Source of the DNA: Bog-756 sp963741055
GTDB lineage: Bacteria; Actinomycetota; Acidimicrobiia; Acidimicrobiales; RAAP-2
Direction: 5' to 3'
DNA: 64,000 nt
Assembly (NCBI GenBank): GCA_963741055.1
Contig: CAVUGU010000005.1
Coordinates: forward strand, 301,585 to 365,584
The notes beneath the pieces are model-generated. The model was not told the DNA's origin and searched no databases. It was given only the letters and a program-made list of their open reading frames with translations. The position numbers and the translations under genes were made by a program. Every line of letters starts with the position of its first letter. Positions within the stretch are counted from its first letter, which is position 1. Positions 55,601 to 63,994 of the stretch are shown piece after piece.

Positions 55601-56215
55601 CAGTCCGCGGCCTCGAATTCGGTCACCACACCGACGGTCCCCGGCGCGCCCGCCATCGGCACGGCGACTGCAGGGACCGGCCAGGCCACCTTGACCTGGA
55701 CTGCTCCGGGGAGCAACGGCGGCTCGGCGATCACGGGCTACACCGTGACTCCCTACGTCGGGGGATCGGCCCAGACACCGCAGACGTTCGTCTCCACCGC
55801 CACGACCGAGGTCGTGACCGGACTGACCAACGGGACGTCGTACACCTTCAAGGTTGCGGCCATCAACGGGGTCGGCACCGGCTCGATGTCGAGCGCATCC
55901 AACGCGGTCACCCCGGCCACCGTTCCGGGCGCACCCACGATCGGAACGGCAACAGCTGGTTCGGGTGCCGGCAAGGCGGTGGTCAACTTCACCGCTCCCG
56001 GCTCGAACGGCGGATCGCCCATCACCAGCTACACCGTGACCGCGACCGACGTCACCAACTCGGTCCGGGGAGGTCAGACGGCAACGGGAGCCGGCAGCCC
56101 GATCACCATCACCGGGCTGCATACCGGTGACCGCTACACGTTCACGGTGAAGGCCACCAACGCGATCGGCACCGGCGCGGCTTCGGGGTCGTCCAACCAG
56201 GTCACATCACCGTAA
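52700..56215 (+). CDS. Membrane-anchored FN3/Ig-repeat protein of the pilin operon
   Basis: The ATG at 52700 follows GGGGTGA by six bases; a GTG at 52691 that overlaps the previous stop is the alternative. The 1171-residue protein has a basic N-terminus, one membrane helix (about 29-50, beginning GQAALVAVIAISVLAS) and the acidic SEV just after it. Gly28 could be a prepilin cleavage site, but there is no Glu at +5. A long Asn/Ser/Gly-rich domain with many Tyr and Cys follows, then an Ig-like (Big) domain (about 408-520). Four fibronectin type III domains (about 785-1171) carry repeats such as GSPITGYTVTP and YTFTVTATNAIGTS. It is probably an exposed stalk or adhesin attached to the same pilus-like structure. 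Confidence 0.75.
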   Translation: MFGSALKCVTQWWQRSIDDRRSTSKDLGQAALVAVIAISVLASSIAALVVSEVNQSDPLQQAKSVEIYANRALEAGVNAYWTALNTNPSLAQCNSNTNQVGTCSGIDYGQWNSVPDSTSQGGFPEYYAFGNPQPAFDPVTNALSSLTVEVAGAAKDPTVANHYLFATESITLTPSNGFLKNVWWSNYESYSSTGNYSNCNYNWKLGYNISGAGAGCGPVYFGPADYLFGPVYTNDSVFVAGTGTPTSSPSFGLTGAPSSVTTADPHCLFVNSTYGMNGSDANCASADGSVALYDTTNSSDNHAVETPPATDTQLQVIASHSGCLYSGPTQIKLNPDGTMTIVSPDTIESSVSGQTWDNNNIPSNLNNCPNNGTAPLPPNGVVFVENAPASQTQQWANPLDDPINNTATTLTGSRNPPVAGQSITLTATVTSVSNQINNGATVAFSQTTKNGGQTQTAVIGSCSAQTLSTPVAVTPATTPPTFQATASCATTESANGTGAFSAAYSGGNYTSSSSGNLGQTNTLSPALSYGPYAQVTAGGCSSCYYGQTGSPNSEGDAFVNGSLSGQLTIGTANNLIVDGNITYNDCSWTTGDGGSTFCPYNKSGTNDSLGLIAENYAEIGRPLLASTSGSNPTVAPSCSGTPGATCDPSNGGNGITIDAAILALNQSFVVNNYGDAATEGNLTVYGSIQQYARGPVGTFNGTSPVTGYVKHYTWDPLLDFISPPSYLVPSTASWVLQGVAANAGGASGQVVCPNLPAPYGSPAGTFLTQYCSAATGGLPGYPSATAPSPPILGSNAATANANGTVSVTWTDPSSNGSPITGYTVIPYPPCGSCTGTSVAGGGATSGTVTGLTQGTTYTFTVTATNSLGTSDPSSRSNPVTVPGPPTAPTNVAAAAQPNGTVTVSWTDPPNPGSPITGYTVTPNPACPSCTGKSVSSGSATSTNIGGLTSGAAYTFTVTATNAIGTSPQSAASNSVTTPTVPGAPAIGTATAGTGQATLTWTAPGSNGGSAITGYTVTPYVGGSAQTPQTFVSTATTEVVTGLTNGTSYTFKVAAINGVGTGSMSSASNAVTPATVPGAPTIGTATAGSGAGKAVVNFTAPGSNGGSPITSYTVTATDVTNSVRGGQTATGAGSPITITGLHTGDRYTFTVKATNAIGTGAASGSSNQVTSP

Positions 56216-56263
56216 GTCGGTCGTCGACCCGGAGGCACCGGATGCAGTGCTTCCGGGACGACG

Positions 56264-56336
56264 CTCCGGGGGGAGGGCTCGAACCTCCAACATCTGGCTC
56301 CAAAGGCCAGCGTTCTGCCGATTGAACTACCCCGGA
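56264..56336 (-). tRNA. tRNA-Gln (anticodon TTG)
   Basis: The minus strand folds as a cloverleaf: acceptor TCCGGGG paired with CCCCGGA, D stem GTTC/GAAC, anticodon stem CTGGC/GCCAG with loop CTTTGGA, T stem GGAGG/CCTCC with loop TTCGAGC, and a G discriminator base. The anticodon is TTG, reading CAA. CCA is not encoded. Its 3' end faces the pilin operon 48 bases away. Confidence 0.95.
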
Positions 56337-56490
56337 TCGACCGCCGTATGGCAGCACCACGGTCAGGGTACCTCCGGGCACGCAAAAACCCTCCGACTGC
56401 TGTGACGACCTGCGCACCGCAGCACCGGACAATCCCTGCGGAATGCGGTGCGACGGTTTCGAACAGGCCCGGAAGTAGGCTCGCCGCCCG

Positions 56491-57165
56491 ATGAGGGTGC
56501 TCGTCGTCGACGACGATCCCGCCGTCAGCGGTGCGCTCAACCGTGCACTCCGCCTCGAGGGCTACGACGTTTCGCTGGCCGGCGACGGCCCGATCGCGCT
56601 CGAGCAGATCGCGGTGCGCCCTCCCGACGCGGTCGTGCTGGACATCGGCCTCCCGACCCTGGACGGCCTCGAGGTGTGCCGCCGTCTTCGGGCTGCCGGC
56701 GACGACACGCCGGTGCTCATGCTGACCGCCCGGGACGCGGTGAACGACCGGGTGCAGGGACTCGACGCCGGCGCCGACGACTACCTGGTCAAGCCCTTCG
56801 CCCTGGCCGAGCTCCTCGCGCGACTCCGGGCCTTGTTGCGTCGCCGGCCCGAGGACACCTCCGAGGAGGTGCTGGCTTTCGGCGATCTCCAGCTCGATCC
56901 GGTCACCCGTGAGGCTAAACGGGGCGACCGGCCCTTCTCGCTGACCCGCATCGAGTACGACCTGCTCGAGTTGTTGCTCCGCCACCCGCGCCAGGTCCTC
57001 ACCCGTGAACTGATCCTCGACCGGGTGTGGGGCTACACCTTCGACTCGGGCACCAATTCCCTCGCCGTCTACATCGGCTACCTCCGGCGGAAGACCGAGC
57101 TCGAGGGCGAGCCCCGTCTGATCCACACCGCCCGAGGAGTCGGTTACGTCCTGCGTGAACCATGA
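56491..57165 (+). CDS. OmpR/PhoB-family response regulator (MprA-like)
   Basis: The 224-residue protein has a receiver domain with the acidic pocket VVDDDP (5-10), phospho-acceptor Asp51 (VLDIGLP), Thr79 and Lys101 (VKPF). A winged-helix DNA-binding domain follows (LTRIEYDLLELLLRHPRQVL, LAVYIGYLRRKTE, RGVGYVLRE). This is typical of the MprA/TcrA group. It is co-translated with the histidine kinase (ATGA overlap). A TAGGCT hexamer lies nine bases before the ATG. Its targets are unknown; MprA in mycobacteria responds to envelope stress. Confidence 0.94.
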   Translation: MRVLVVDDDPAVSGALNRALRLEGYDVSLAGDGPIALEQIAVRPPDAVVLDIGLPTLDGLEVCRRLRAAGDDTPVLMLTARDAVNDRVQGLDAGADDYLVKPFALAELLARLRALLRRRPEDTSEEVLAFGDLQLDPVTREAKRGDRPFSLTRIEYDLLELLLRHPRQVLTRELILDRVWGYTFDSGTNSLAVYIGYLRRKTELEGEPRLIHTARGVGYVLREP

Positions 57166-58571
57166 CCTTCCGCACCCGTCTCGTGCTCGCGGCCACCGCT
57201 GCGGTGCTGGTCGTGGTCGTGCTCGGCTCCATCGCGACCTACCTGGTCGCCTACAACTCGTTGGTCGGCTCCATCGACGTGTCACTCAGCGGCGAGGCGC
57301 ACGCCTTGCTCGAGAGTCCGGGGACGCCGACGATTACCAACGCCTGTAGCACAACGACCATCGGCAACTGCACTCAGGTCGCCTTCAGCTCCGGCACAGC
57401 CAGCCAACCGGTCGTCCTGCCGATCAACGACACCGTCAAATCGGTCGCGGCCAGCCAAGGGAAGGGCACCGACGCCTACTTCTCGGCGACCCTCAACAAC
57501 GTGGCGATCCGGCAGATCGTGACCGCACTCCCACCCGGCTACACCTACAACGACGGCATCTTGAACGGTGTCTCGCCCTTCGTCGAGCTGACCCAGGGCG
57601 GCGCGCTGCAGATCACCACCCCGCTCACCGGCGTCAACCACGAACTGCACAACCTGGCCATCGCACTCTGGTTGATCGTGCTGGTCGGGGTCACCCTCGC
57701 CGTAATGCTCGGACTCGCCGTCGGTCGGACCGTGCTGCGACCGCTCAACAGCCTGACCCACAACATCGAGTACCTGACGGAGACCACCGACCTGTCGAGC
57801 CGTCTCGACCCGGGAGGGCCCGACGAGCTCGGCCGGCTGCGGCGCGCGTTCAACCAGCTCCTCAACGCCCTCGACACCTCACGTGAGAGTCAGCGCCAGC
57901 TGGTGCTCGACGCCTCCCACGAGCTCCGCACGCCGCTCACCAGCCTCCGGACCAACATGGAGGTCGCCCGTCGCATGGACGAGCTGGCACCGGAAGAACG
58001 CGAGGTTCTGATCGGCGACGTGCTCACCCAGCTCGACGAGCTCACGACTCTGGTCGGCGACCTGGCGGAGCTCGCACGCGGCGAACAGCCGCGCCCGACC
58101 CCCGAACCGATCCGCCTCGACACCATCGTCCTCGACGCGGTCGAGATCGCGACGACTCACGGAAGGAGTCGAGGCGTGGCCTTCGACACCTCGGTGGCGC
58201 CGAACTGGGTCTCGGGCTCGCCGCCCCGGATCAGTCGGGCGGTCGACAACCTGTTGGACAACGCCCTCAAATGGAGCCCGGACGGCGGGGTGGTGGAGGT
58301 CACCTGCGCCGCAGGAGTCGTCGTCGTCCGCGACCACGGGCCGGGTGTCGACGAGAGCGATGCCGAGCACATCTTCGACCGCTTCTACCGTGCGCCGAGC
58401 GCCCGTGGCCGACCCGGGTCGGGTCTCGGTCTTGCCATCGTGGCCCAGGTCGCCCGGGACGAAGGCGGAAACGTCACGGTGCAGCGAGCCAACGGAGGCG
58501 GGGCCCTGTTCCGCTTCACCCTTCCCGAGGTCGAGTCCCCGAGCTCCTCGAACGGCCCGACCGGACGGTGA
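57162..58571 (+). CDS. Sensor histidine kinase (MprB-like)
   Basis: The 469-residue protein has two membrane helices (about 8-30 and 165-190) around an extracytoplasmic sensor region with one Cys pair (Cys62/Cys70). A HAMP domain (190-243) follows, then a dimerisation domain with the phospho-accepting His253 in DASHELRTPLTSLRTN. The ATP-binding domain shows NLLDNALKWSPDGG, VRDHGPGVDE, FDRFYRA and GSGLGLAIVAQVA. It should phosphorylate the adjacent response regulator. Layout and length match MprB and related envelope-stress sensors. The signal is unknown. Confidence 0.94.
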   Translation: MTFRTRLVLAATAAVLVVVVLGSIATYLVAYNSLVGSIDVSLSGEAHALLESPGTPTITNACSTTTIGNCTQVAFSSGTASQPVVLPINDTVKSVAASQGKGTDAYFSATLNNVAIRQIVTALPPGYTYNDGILNGVSPFVELTQGGALQITTPLTGVNHELHNLAIALWLIVLVGVTLAVMLGLAVGRTVLRPLNSLTHNIEYLTETTDLSSRLDPGGPDELGRLRRAFNQLLNALDTSRESQRQLVLDASHELRTPLTSLRTNMEVARRMDELAPEEREVLIGDVLTQLDELTTLVGDLAELARGEQPRPTPEPIRLDTIVLDAVEIATTHGRSRGVAFDTSVAPNWVSGSPPRISRAVDNLLDNALKWSPDGGVVEVTCAAGVVVVRDHGPGVDESDAEHIFDRFYRAPSARGRPGSGLGLAIVAQVARDEGGNVTVQRANGGGALFRFTLPEVESPSSSNGPTGR

Positions 58572-58663
58572 CGCCGAGACCCCGCTGCCGCCGCGTGGGA
58601 GGTGAACCGGGCTTGCGGCGCGTGGCACCGTCCGGGTGAGGTCGGCTAGCGTCCCCGGTCGAC

Positions 58664-58765
58664 ATGGGATCCCTGATCAAGAAGCGCCGGAAGCGCATGC
58701 GCAAGAAGAAGCACAAGAAGATGCTGAAAGCGACCCGCTGGCAGCGGCGGGCCGCCGGCAAGTAG
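58664..58765 (+). CDS. Small ribosomal protein bS22 (AURKAIP1/COX24-like), 33 residues
   Basis: The ORF reads MGSLIKKRRKRMRKKKHKK and continues MLKATRWQRRAAGK, 33 residues with 17 Lys/Arg. This is nearly the same as the actinobacterial 30S protein bS22 (mycobacterial Rv0500B begins MGSVIKKRRKRMSKKKHRK, from memory). It binds 16S rRNA in the small subunit. No Shine-Dalgarno is visible before the ATG. A TAGCGT hexamer lies 11 bases upstream, so translation from a very short leader is possible. It is easily missed because of its length. Confidence 0.95.
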   Translation: MGSLIKKRRKRMRKKKHKKMLKATRWQRRAAGK

Positions 58766-58780
58766 TCCGGCACCCCTCGA

Positions 58781-59680
58781 TCAGACCGAACGGCCTCCTG
58801 CGTCGAGACGCGGCGTGGTCGTGACCTCCGCCAGCAGGCCCCGTTCGGAACCGACTTGTAGCCAGCGTCCGCCCGCGTGCTGGATGGTCGGCACTTCCTC
58901 GACCGGACCTTCGACGAACCAGGTCGAACCGCTTCCCGCGAGCTGCGGGTGCCGACCACTTGCCGCGGCGAGCGCCTCCTTCCACTCGAGCAATCGGGGT
59001 TCGAGCCGGACCGCCGCTGCTTCGAGATCGTTCGTCGAAGCGGGCTCCGAGCCCCCGTGTCGCTCCGAAGCGAGCTCGTCCCAGGTCTTGTAGACGGCCG
59101 AGGTGTCCATCCCGAAGGGAGGGACGAGGAGGCTGAAGGTTCGCTCGAGGTGCGGCAGTGGTTCGACCATCTCGCCGATGCCGCTCACCCGAGCGCGGCC
59201 CCCGGTGAGACAGAACGGGACGTCCGCACCGAGTGACGCGGCCAGTTCGACGTCGGTCCGCCCAGCCCACCGGAGCACCGCTGCCGCGTCCGCCGAACCG
59301 CCCCCGAGTCCGGCACCGGGAGGGATCCGTTTGACCAGCCGGATCGACGCACGCACGCCGACCGCCTCGAGCGCACGCCGGACGAGGTTGTCAGGGTCGA
59401 CCGAGACCGGGTCCCACGGCCAGTCAGGCTCCTTGTCGGCGTGGCCGCCCTGGTCGGCAGCGCCGCTCCGGCCGCTCTCGCCAGTCTCGGTCTCGCCGCC
59501 GGCGCTATAGGTGACAGTCAGACCTGGCTCGGCTCCGCCGGCGATGTAGAGCGTGTCGAAAAGATTGACAGTGACAAACTCTGCGGCGAGTAGGTGGTAG
59601 CCGTCCGGACGCACTCCGGTGACCTCGAGGGACAACGTGAGCTTCGCGGGTGCCCTGACCTCGACCGTTGCAGACTCCAC
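58781..59680 (-). CDS. ispE: 4-(cytidine 5'-diphospho)-2-C-methyl-D-erythritol kinase
   Basis: The 299-residue protein is a GHMP kinase: the N-terminal RAPAKLTLSLEVTG (catalytic Lys13, usually PAKLNL), the ATP loop PPGAGLGGGSADAAAVL (120-136), GADVPFCLTGGRARVSG and the C-terminal LAGSGSTWFV. It catalyses the fourth step of the MEP isoprenoid pathway. An acidic Gly/Glu/Asp-rich insertion at about 61-90 is larger than usual. The start overlaps or lies 30 bases after the end of rsmA, depending on a suspected frame error there. The gene follows rsmA as in most actinobacteria. Confidence 0.95.
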   Translation of the reverse strand: MESATVEVRAPAKLTLSLEVTGVRPDGYHLLAAEFVTVNLFDTLYIAGGAEPGLTVTYSAGGETETGESGRSGAADQGGHADKEPDWPWDPVSVDPDNLVRRALEAVGVRASIRLVKRIPPGAGLGGGSADAAAVLRWAGRTDVELAASLGADVPFCLTGGRARVSGIGEMVEPLPHLERTFSLLVPPFGMDTSAVYKTWDELASERHGGSEPASTNDLEAAAVRLEPRLLEWKEALAAASGRHPQLAGSGSTWFVEGPVEEVPTIQHAGGRWLQVGSERGLLAEVTTTPRLDAGGRSV

Positions 59681-59710
59681 GTGAGCCGGTACCGGCCACC
59701 TCTCGGCCGA

Positions 59711-60587
59711 TCACGCCTCCCCGGGCTCCCCGAGGCCCCCCGGGCTCCCACCCGGCCAGCCGCTCCCACCCCTCGAGCGACACCTCCTCGGCCCGCGCCG
59801 TCGGAGCGATCCCCGCTGCGGTGAAGGCAGCGGGCTCGACCACACCCTCGAGCGAACGGCGCAACATCTTGCGTCGGTGGGCGAAACCCGCCCGGACCAC
59901 CGAGAACAGTCGGTCGTAGGCCGGGTTGCCGGGCCCCGCCGGCGACCTCGACGCACCATCGCGCCCGCCCTCGGCACCGTGACGGACGAGGCGCACGACG
60001 ACCGACTCCACCTTCGGTCGTGGGACGAAGACCGACGGCGGCACCCGTGCGACGACCTTGGCAGTCGCCCAGTACGCGACCTTCACCGACACCGCCCCGT
60101 AGGCGGCCTCGCCGGACCGGGCCGCCAGACGCTCCCCCACCTCGCGCTGGACCATCACCAGCAACGAGACGATCCGCGGCGCCTCCTCGAGCACCCGGAC
60201 GACGAGTGGCACCGCCACGTTGTACGGGAGGTTCGCCACCATCGACCACGAGCCGGCCTCGCGGAGGAGCTCGTCCCAGTCGAGGGTGCGGGCATCGCCC
60301 TCCACCACCCGGACACCTCGCGGTTCGACCTGTTCCCGCAGCACCGGCAGGACCGCCGGGTCGACTTCGACCGCGACCACCTCTGCGCCGGTCTCGGCAA
60401 GGGCGAGGGTGAGCGAACCGAGCCCCGCTCCGACCTCGACCACGTGGTCACCGGAAGCCACTCCCGACAGCCGCACGATCCGACGAACCGTGTTCGCGTC
60501 CGCCACGAAATTCTGACCGAGGGAGCGCCGGGGCCGGAGGTCGTTCGCGACCAGGATCTCTCGGATGTCGCCTCGGCCATGGGTCAC
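59711..60587 (-). CDS. rsmA: 16S rRNA (adenine1518/1519-N6)-dimethyltransferase (frame break near 3' end)
   Basis: The protein has LRPRRSLGQNFVADANTVRR, SAM motif I VVEVGAGLGSLTLALAE, the acidic VVAVEVDP, the catalytic NLPYN (ANLPYNVAVPLV), VQREVGERLAA and VFVPRPKVESVVVRL. It methylates two adjacent adenines near the 3' end of 16S rRNA. The uninterrupted frame runs to 59505 and would overlap ispE by 176 bases on the same strand, with an unlikely tail. One extra G in the run near 59735 explains this: without it the protein has 291 residues, ends GEPGEA and stops at 59711, 30 bases before ispE. The start is a GTG. Confidence 0.9.
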
Positions 60588-60618
60588 TCGGTCAGTGTGT
60601 CACCTCGTCGACCCCCAC

Positions 60619-61389
60619 TCACCAGCTCAGCTCGGCGTCGATCACTCCCTGGGAGAGCGGGGCGATCTCGGCGAAGGTCGCGGTGGCCAGGTCGACCGAA
60701 CGCGAGGTGTCGGTCTCGTAGTCGTCGACGACGCAGCTCACCGACTCGCCGTTCGCAGGATTGGTGATCGTGACCGTGGTGCCGAAGGGGATCCATGGAC
60801 TCGCACACCGCCCGGCTGGGTGGTCGTAGTAGGTGACGATCCCATGGGTCACCACGCCTTCACCGGTCGCCGGTGCCGGAGCGAGCGTGGTCGTCGTGAC
60901 CGGCGGAGGGGGCGGGTCGGGAGGCGGATCCGTCGTCGGCGGCGCGGCGGCGACCACCAGCTGAGAGGCCTTCGGCGAACTCCGCTGGGCCACCCGTGGC
61001 GCCCGGGTCGGTGCCACCGGGACCGTGCCGGAAACCGTCGTGTCGTAGGCCACCGTCGCCGCCACCGCAGGACCGGGGCGGCCGGCGGACACGTGGTGTG
61101 CGGTCCCTCGGCCCGATCGTTCCGAGGTCGCCGAATCGACAGGGAGACGCTCTGGCGCGGCCGATGCCTGTGGGCGGGCGGAAGGTGCGGTCTCCGGCGA
61201 GGCGGAGGCCGACGGACCGCTCCGGATCAAGAGCAACGGGATGAACAGCACTGCTCCGCAGAGGGCGAGCGCAGCACCGGGCCGGCCGCTCCTTCGAAGT
61301 TTGGTCCTCAGGACTCCACTCTCCTCGTGGGGCTCGTCACCTGTACCCGCAGGAGAGTGCCGACACCACGTCTCCGTCGCAGGCCTCAC
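60619..61389 (-). CDS. RlpA-like double-psi beta-barrel protein, secreted or anchored
   Basis: The 256-residue protein has a basic N-terminus, one hydrophobic segment (about 40-57, ALALCGAVLFIPLLLI) that may anchor it or act as a signal, and a long Pro/Thr/Ala-rich linker (60-178). The C-terminal double-psi beta-barrel holds HGIVTYYDHPAGRCASPW, IPFGTTVTITNPANGES and CVVDDYETDTSRSVDLATATF. RlpA-type barrels bind or cleave peptidoglycan. In many actinobacteria the same place beside rsmA is held by a resuscitation-promoting factor, so a wall-remodelling role is likely. Catalytic activity is not proven by the sequence. Confidence 0.85.
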   Translation of the reverse strand: MRPATETWCRHSPAGTGDEPHEESGVLRTKLRRSGRPGAALALCGAVLFIPLLLIRSGPSASASPETAPSARPQASAAPERLPVDSATSERSGRGTAHHVSAGRPGPAVAATVAYDTTVSGTVPVAPTRAPRVAQRSSPKASQLVVAAAPPTTDPPPDPPPPPVTTTTLAPAPATGEGVVTHGIVTYYDHPAGRCASPWIPFGTTVTITNPANGESVSCVVDDYETDTSRSVDLATATFAEIAPLSQGVIDAELSW

Positions 61390-61586
61390 CGCCCGACCGG
61401 GCGGCCCGGGCCGGCTCCTCCGAACCGTCCCGACTCGCGAGACACCTCCGACAATGGCGTCGAATGAAGAACGACCGCACTAGGCGGCCGCGCCAAGAGG
61501 CTAGGTCGGTCGCGGGCCGGCGGGCAAACCCGGATCGACCTGGAGATCCGCCTCCGGCGGCCGACCGGCCGCCGATCGCGCGGGTT

Positions 61587-62456
61587 CTACAGGGAGAACA
61601 TGGAGAGGGCGTTGGCCGTGGTGAGAGCGGCCAACGTGGCGGTCGGAAGGCCCTTCACCTTGGCAACCGACGCCCCGACCAGCGGCGTCCTCGAGGGTTC
61701 GTTGAAGGTCCCCCGGTGGGGCACCGGCGCGAGGAAGGGCGAATCGGTCTCGACGAGGAGCCGGTCGGTCGGGCACAGCTGGGCGGCCTCTCGGACGTCG
61801 TCGGCGTTCTTGAAGGTCACGACGCCGGAGAAGGAGAGGGAGGCACCGAGGTCGAGGCACCGGCGGGCCTCTTCGGGTCCGCCGGTGAAGCAGTGGATGA
61901 TGGTGCGCTCGGGCACGCCTGCCGCCCGGAGGATGTCGAGGGTGTCGTCCCAGGCCTCCCTGGTGTGGACGACCAGGGTCAGGCGATGATCGTTGGCGAG
62001 CTCGATCTGGCGCGCGAACGCCTCGCGCTGGACGGGCCTCGGCGAGTGGTCGTAGTGGTAGTCGAGGCCGCACTCCCCGATGGCGACCACCACCTGGTCG
62101 AGCGGTGAAGCACGGCGACCGACCTCCTCCGCGAGGAGGGCGTCGAGCGAGTCCACTCCTTCGATCGCGTCATGGGGGTGCAGCCCGATGGTGGCCCAGA
62201 GCCGGACTCCCTCGGCGACCGCCACCGAGTCGGGATGGCGCATCTCCCGCACCAGCGAGATGGCCTGTGCCGAGGTCGCCTCGCCGGTTCCGACACAGAC
62301 CATCCTCGTCACGCCCGCCTCGGCGGCACGTGCGACGGCCGCGGCCAGCGGGGTCGCGTGAGGACCCTCCGACTCGGGGCCGGGGGTCAACTCGGTGGCG
62401 AATTCCTCCTGCAGATGGCAGTGGGAGTCGAACCACTCGACCACCGCCTCCGCCAC
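61587..62456 (-). CDS. tatD: TatD-family metal-dependent hydrolase
   Basis: The 289-residue protein shows the TatD metal ligands: EWFDSHCHLQ (the HxH pair), ATIGLHPHDA, IGECGLDYHYDHSP, HTREAWDDTLDIL, IIHCFTGGPEEA and LVETDSPFLAPVPHRG. TatD proteins are Mg2+-dependent DNases/hydrolases of the amidohydrolase fold. The GTG start lies downstream of a full AGGAGGT that overlaps the metG stop, so the two are co-translated. The C-terminus is slightly longer than usual. Position next to metG is conserved in bacteria. Confidence 0.95.
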   Translation of the reverse strand: MAEAVVEWFDSHCHLQEEFATELTPGPESEGPHATPLAAAVARAAEAGVTRMVCVGTGEATSAQAISLVREMRHPDSVAVAEGVRLWATIGLHPHDAIEGVDSLDALLAEEVGRRASPLDQVVVAIGECGLDYHYDHSPRPVQREAFARQIELANDHRLTLVVHTREAWDDTLDILRAAGVPERTIIHCFTGGPEEARRCLDLGASLSFSGVVTFKNADDVREAAQLCPTDRLLVETDSPFLAPVPHRGTFNEPSRTPLVGASVAKVKGLPTATLAALTTANALSMFSL

Positions 62457-62461
62457 GTGGG

Positions 62462-62468
62462 ACCTCCT
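62462..62468 (-). promoter_or_regulatory. Strong Shine-Dalgarno of tatD inside the metG stop region
   Basis: AGGAGGT on the minus strand overlaps the metG stop codon and lies five bases before the tatD GTG. It is one of the best ribosome-binding sites in the window and supports the GTG as the start. Confidence 0.85.
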
Positions 62469-63981
62469 AGGCCTCGGCCTTGCGGCGGGGGAAGAGCGGA
62501 GCGCCCTTCTCCACCGGGCGGCCGGCCGGGTAGCCGCCCCAGGTGGCCGCGGCGGGAAGCCGTTGGTCGGCCACCTGTCCCTCGAGGCCGATCCTTCGCC
62601 AGATCTCCTGGGCGGTGGTGGGCATCGCCGGCACGACGAGGATCGAGACGATCCGCAGCACCTCGAGTGCGCTCCCGAGGGCGGCGTCCACCTCCGGTCC
62701 CGGATCGGCCTTCCACGGCTCGGTCGCCTCGAGCTCCGCGTTGGTCTCGCGGATCAGACGCCAGGTCGCCTCGAGCCCGAGGTTGGGCTGGCCCGCGTCC
62801 CAGCCGGCCGCGGCCTCGGCGACGACCGCCTCGGCGACTCCGGCCAAACGGCTCGAGGGGTCGGGAGCCGGGCCGATGCCGCCGCACTTCGAGCCCACCA
62901 CCGTCGAGACCCGTGAGACCAGGTTGCCGAGGTTGTTGGCGAGGTCGGCGTTGTAGCGGGCGGTGATCCCCTCGGCCGAGAACTCGCCGTCGCTGCCGAA
63001 GGGGATGTCCCGCAGCAGGTGATAGCGGACCGGGTCGACGCCGTACTCTGCGGTGAGCTCAGCCGGCGCGATCTGGTTGACGCTCGAGTTGGACATCTTC
63101 TCGCCTCCGAGCAACAACCAACCGTGAACCTGTACGTGCGCGGGCGGATCGATGCCGGCCGCCATGCACATCGCGGGCCACCACACACAGTGGAAACGGA
63201 TGATCTCCTTGCCGATCAGGTGGTGCACCGCCGGCCACCAGGCCCTGAACCGCTCCTCGTCGTCGCCGTAGCCGATGGCGGTCAGGTAGTTGACCAGCGC
63301 GTCGTACCACACGTAGAAGACGTGGCGTTCGTCCCAGGGGACCCCGACCCCCCAGTCGATCGAGGTCCGGGTGATCGAGATGTCACGCAGTCCGCCCTTG
63401 ATGAAGCTCAGCGCCTCGTTCCGCTTCCCTTCGGGGACGACCGCGGACGGGTTGGCCTCGTACCAGTCGATCAGGCGCTCCTCGAACGCGCTCAGCCGGA
63501 AGAAGTAGTTCTGCTCCTCGAGGTGCTCGACCGGGGTGCGGTGGACCGGGCAGAGCTCGCCGTCTACCAGCTCGTCGGTGGTGTAGTACTGCTCGCACGC
63601 CACGCAGTAGAGACCACGGTAGAGGTCCTCGTAGATGAAGCCGTTCTCGTAGATCCGCCCGAGAAAGCGCTGGACCGCGAGGTGATGCCGCGGCTCGGTC
63701 GTGCGGATGAAGTCGTCAGACGCGATGTCGAGCCCCGCCCACGCCTCGGCGAAGCGGGCCGCGAGCTGGTCGGTCCAGAGTTGCGGCGCCACCCCCTCTG
63801 ACGCGGCGGCACGGGCCACCTTCTGGCCGTGCTCGTCGGTGCCGGTGAGGAAGAAGACCTCGTCGCCCACGAGGCGATGCCACCGGGCGAGCGCGTCGGC
63901 GTTCACCGTGGTGTACGCGTGCCCCACATGCGGGGCGTCCTTCACGTAGTAGATGGGGGTGGTCACGTAGTAGCGCGGCAC
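62467..63981 (-). CDS. metG: Methionyl-tRNA synthetase
   Basis: The 504-residue protein is a class I synthetase: the HIGH motif as HVGH (18-21), the KMSKS motif as KMSNS in LGGEKMSNSSVNQI, FLTGTDEHGQKVARAA, and a zinc module near 126-148 whose ligands read CVAC and CPVH rather than four Cys. The anticodon-binding domain is present and the C-terminal dimerisation domain is absent, as in short forms. The start is a GTG with a TACGCT hexamer exactly seven bases upstream, consistent with a leaderless mRNA. The frame is intact. Confidence 0.96.
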   Translation of the reverse strand: MPRYYVTTPIYYVKDAPHVGHAYTTVNADALARWHRLVGDEVFFLTGTDEHGQKVARAAASEGVAPQLWTDQLAARFAEAWAGLDIASDDFIRTTEPRHHLAVQRFLGRIYENGFIYEDLYRGLYCVACEQYYTTDELVDGELCPVHRTPVEHLEEQNYFFRLSAFEERLIDWYEANPSAVVPEGKRNEALSFIKGGLRDISITRTSIDWGVGVPWDERHVFYVWYDALVNYLTAIGYGDDEERFRAWWPAVHHLIGKEIIRFHCVWWPAMCMAAGIDPPAHVQVHGWLLLGGEKMSNSSVNQIAPAELTAEYGVDPVRYHLLRDIPFGSDGEFSAEGITARYNADLANNLGNLVSRVSTVVGSKCGGIGPAPDPSSRLAGVAEAVVAEAAAGWDAGQPNLGLEATWRLIRETNAELEATEPWKADPGPEVDAALGSALEVLRIVSILVVPAMPTTAQEIWRRIGLEGQVADQRLPAAATWGGYPAGRPVEKGAPLFPRRKAEA

Positions 63982-63988
63982 TGCCGCC

Positions 63989-63994
63989 AGCGTA
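63989..63994 (-). promoter_or_regulatory. Putative -10 hexamer of a leaderless metG promoter
   Basis: TACGCT on the minus strand fits TANNNT and ends seven bases before the metG GTG at 63981. No Shine-Dalgarno lies between them. The -35 region is beyond the window. Confidence 0.5.

Noticed and set aside
48700..56336. Pilin operon as an element integrated at tRNA-Gln
   Set aside because: The tRNA 3' end faces the operon, but I find no copy of the tRNA end upstream of it and no integrase gene.
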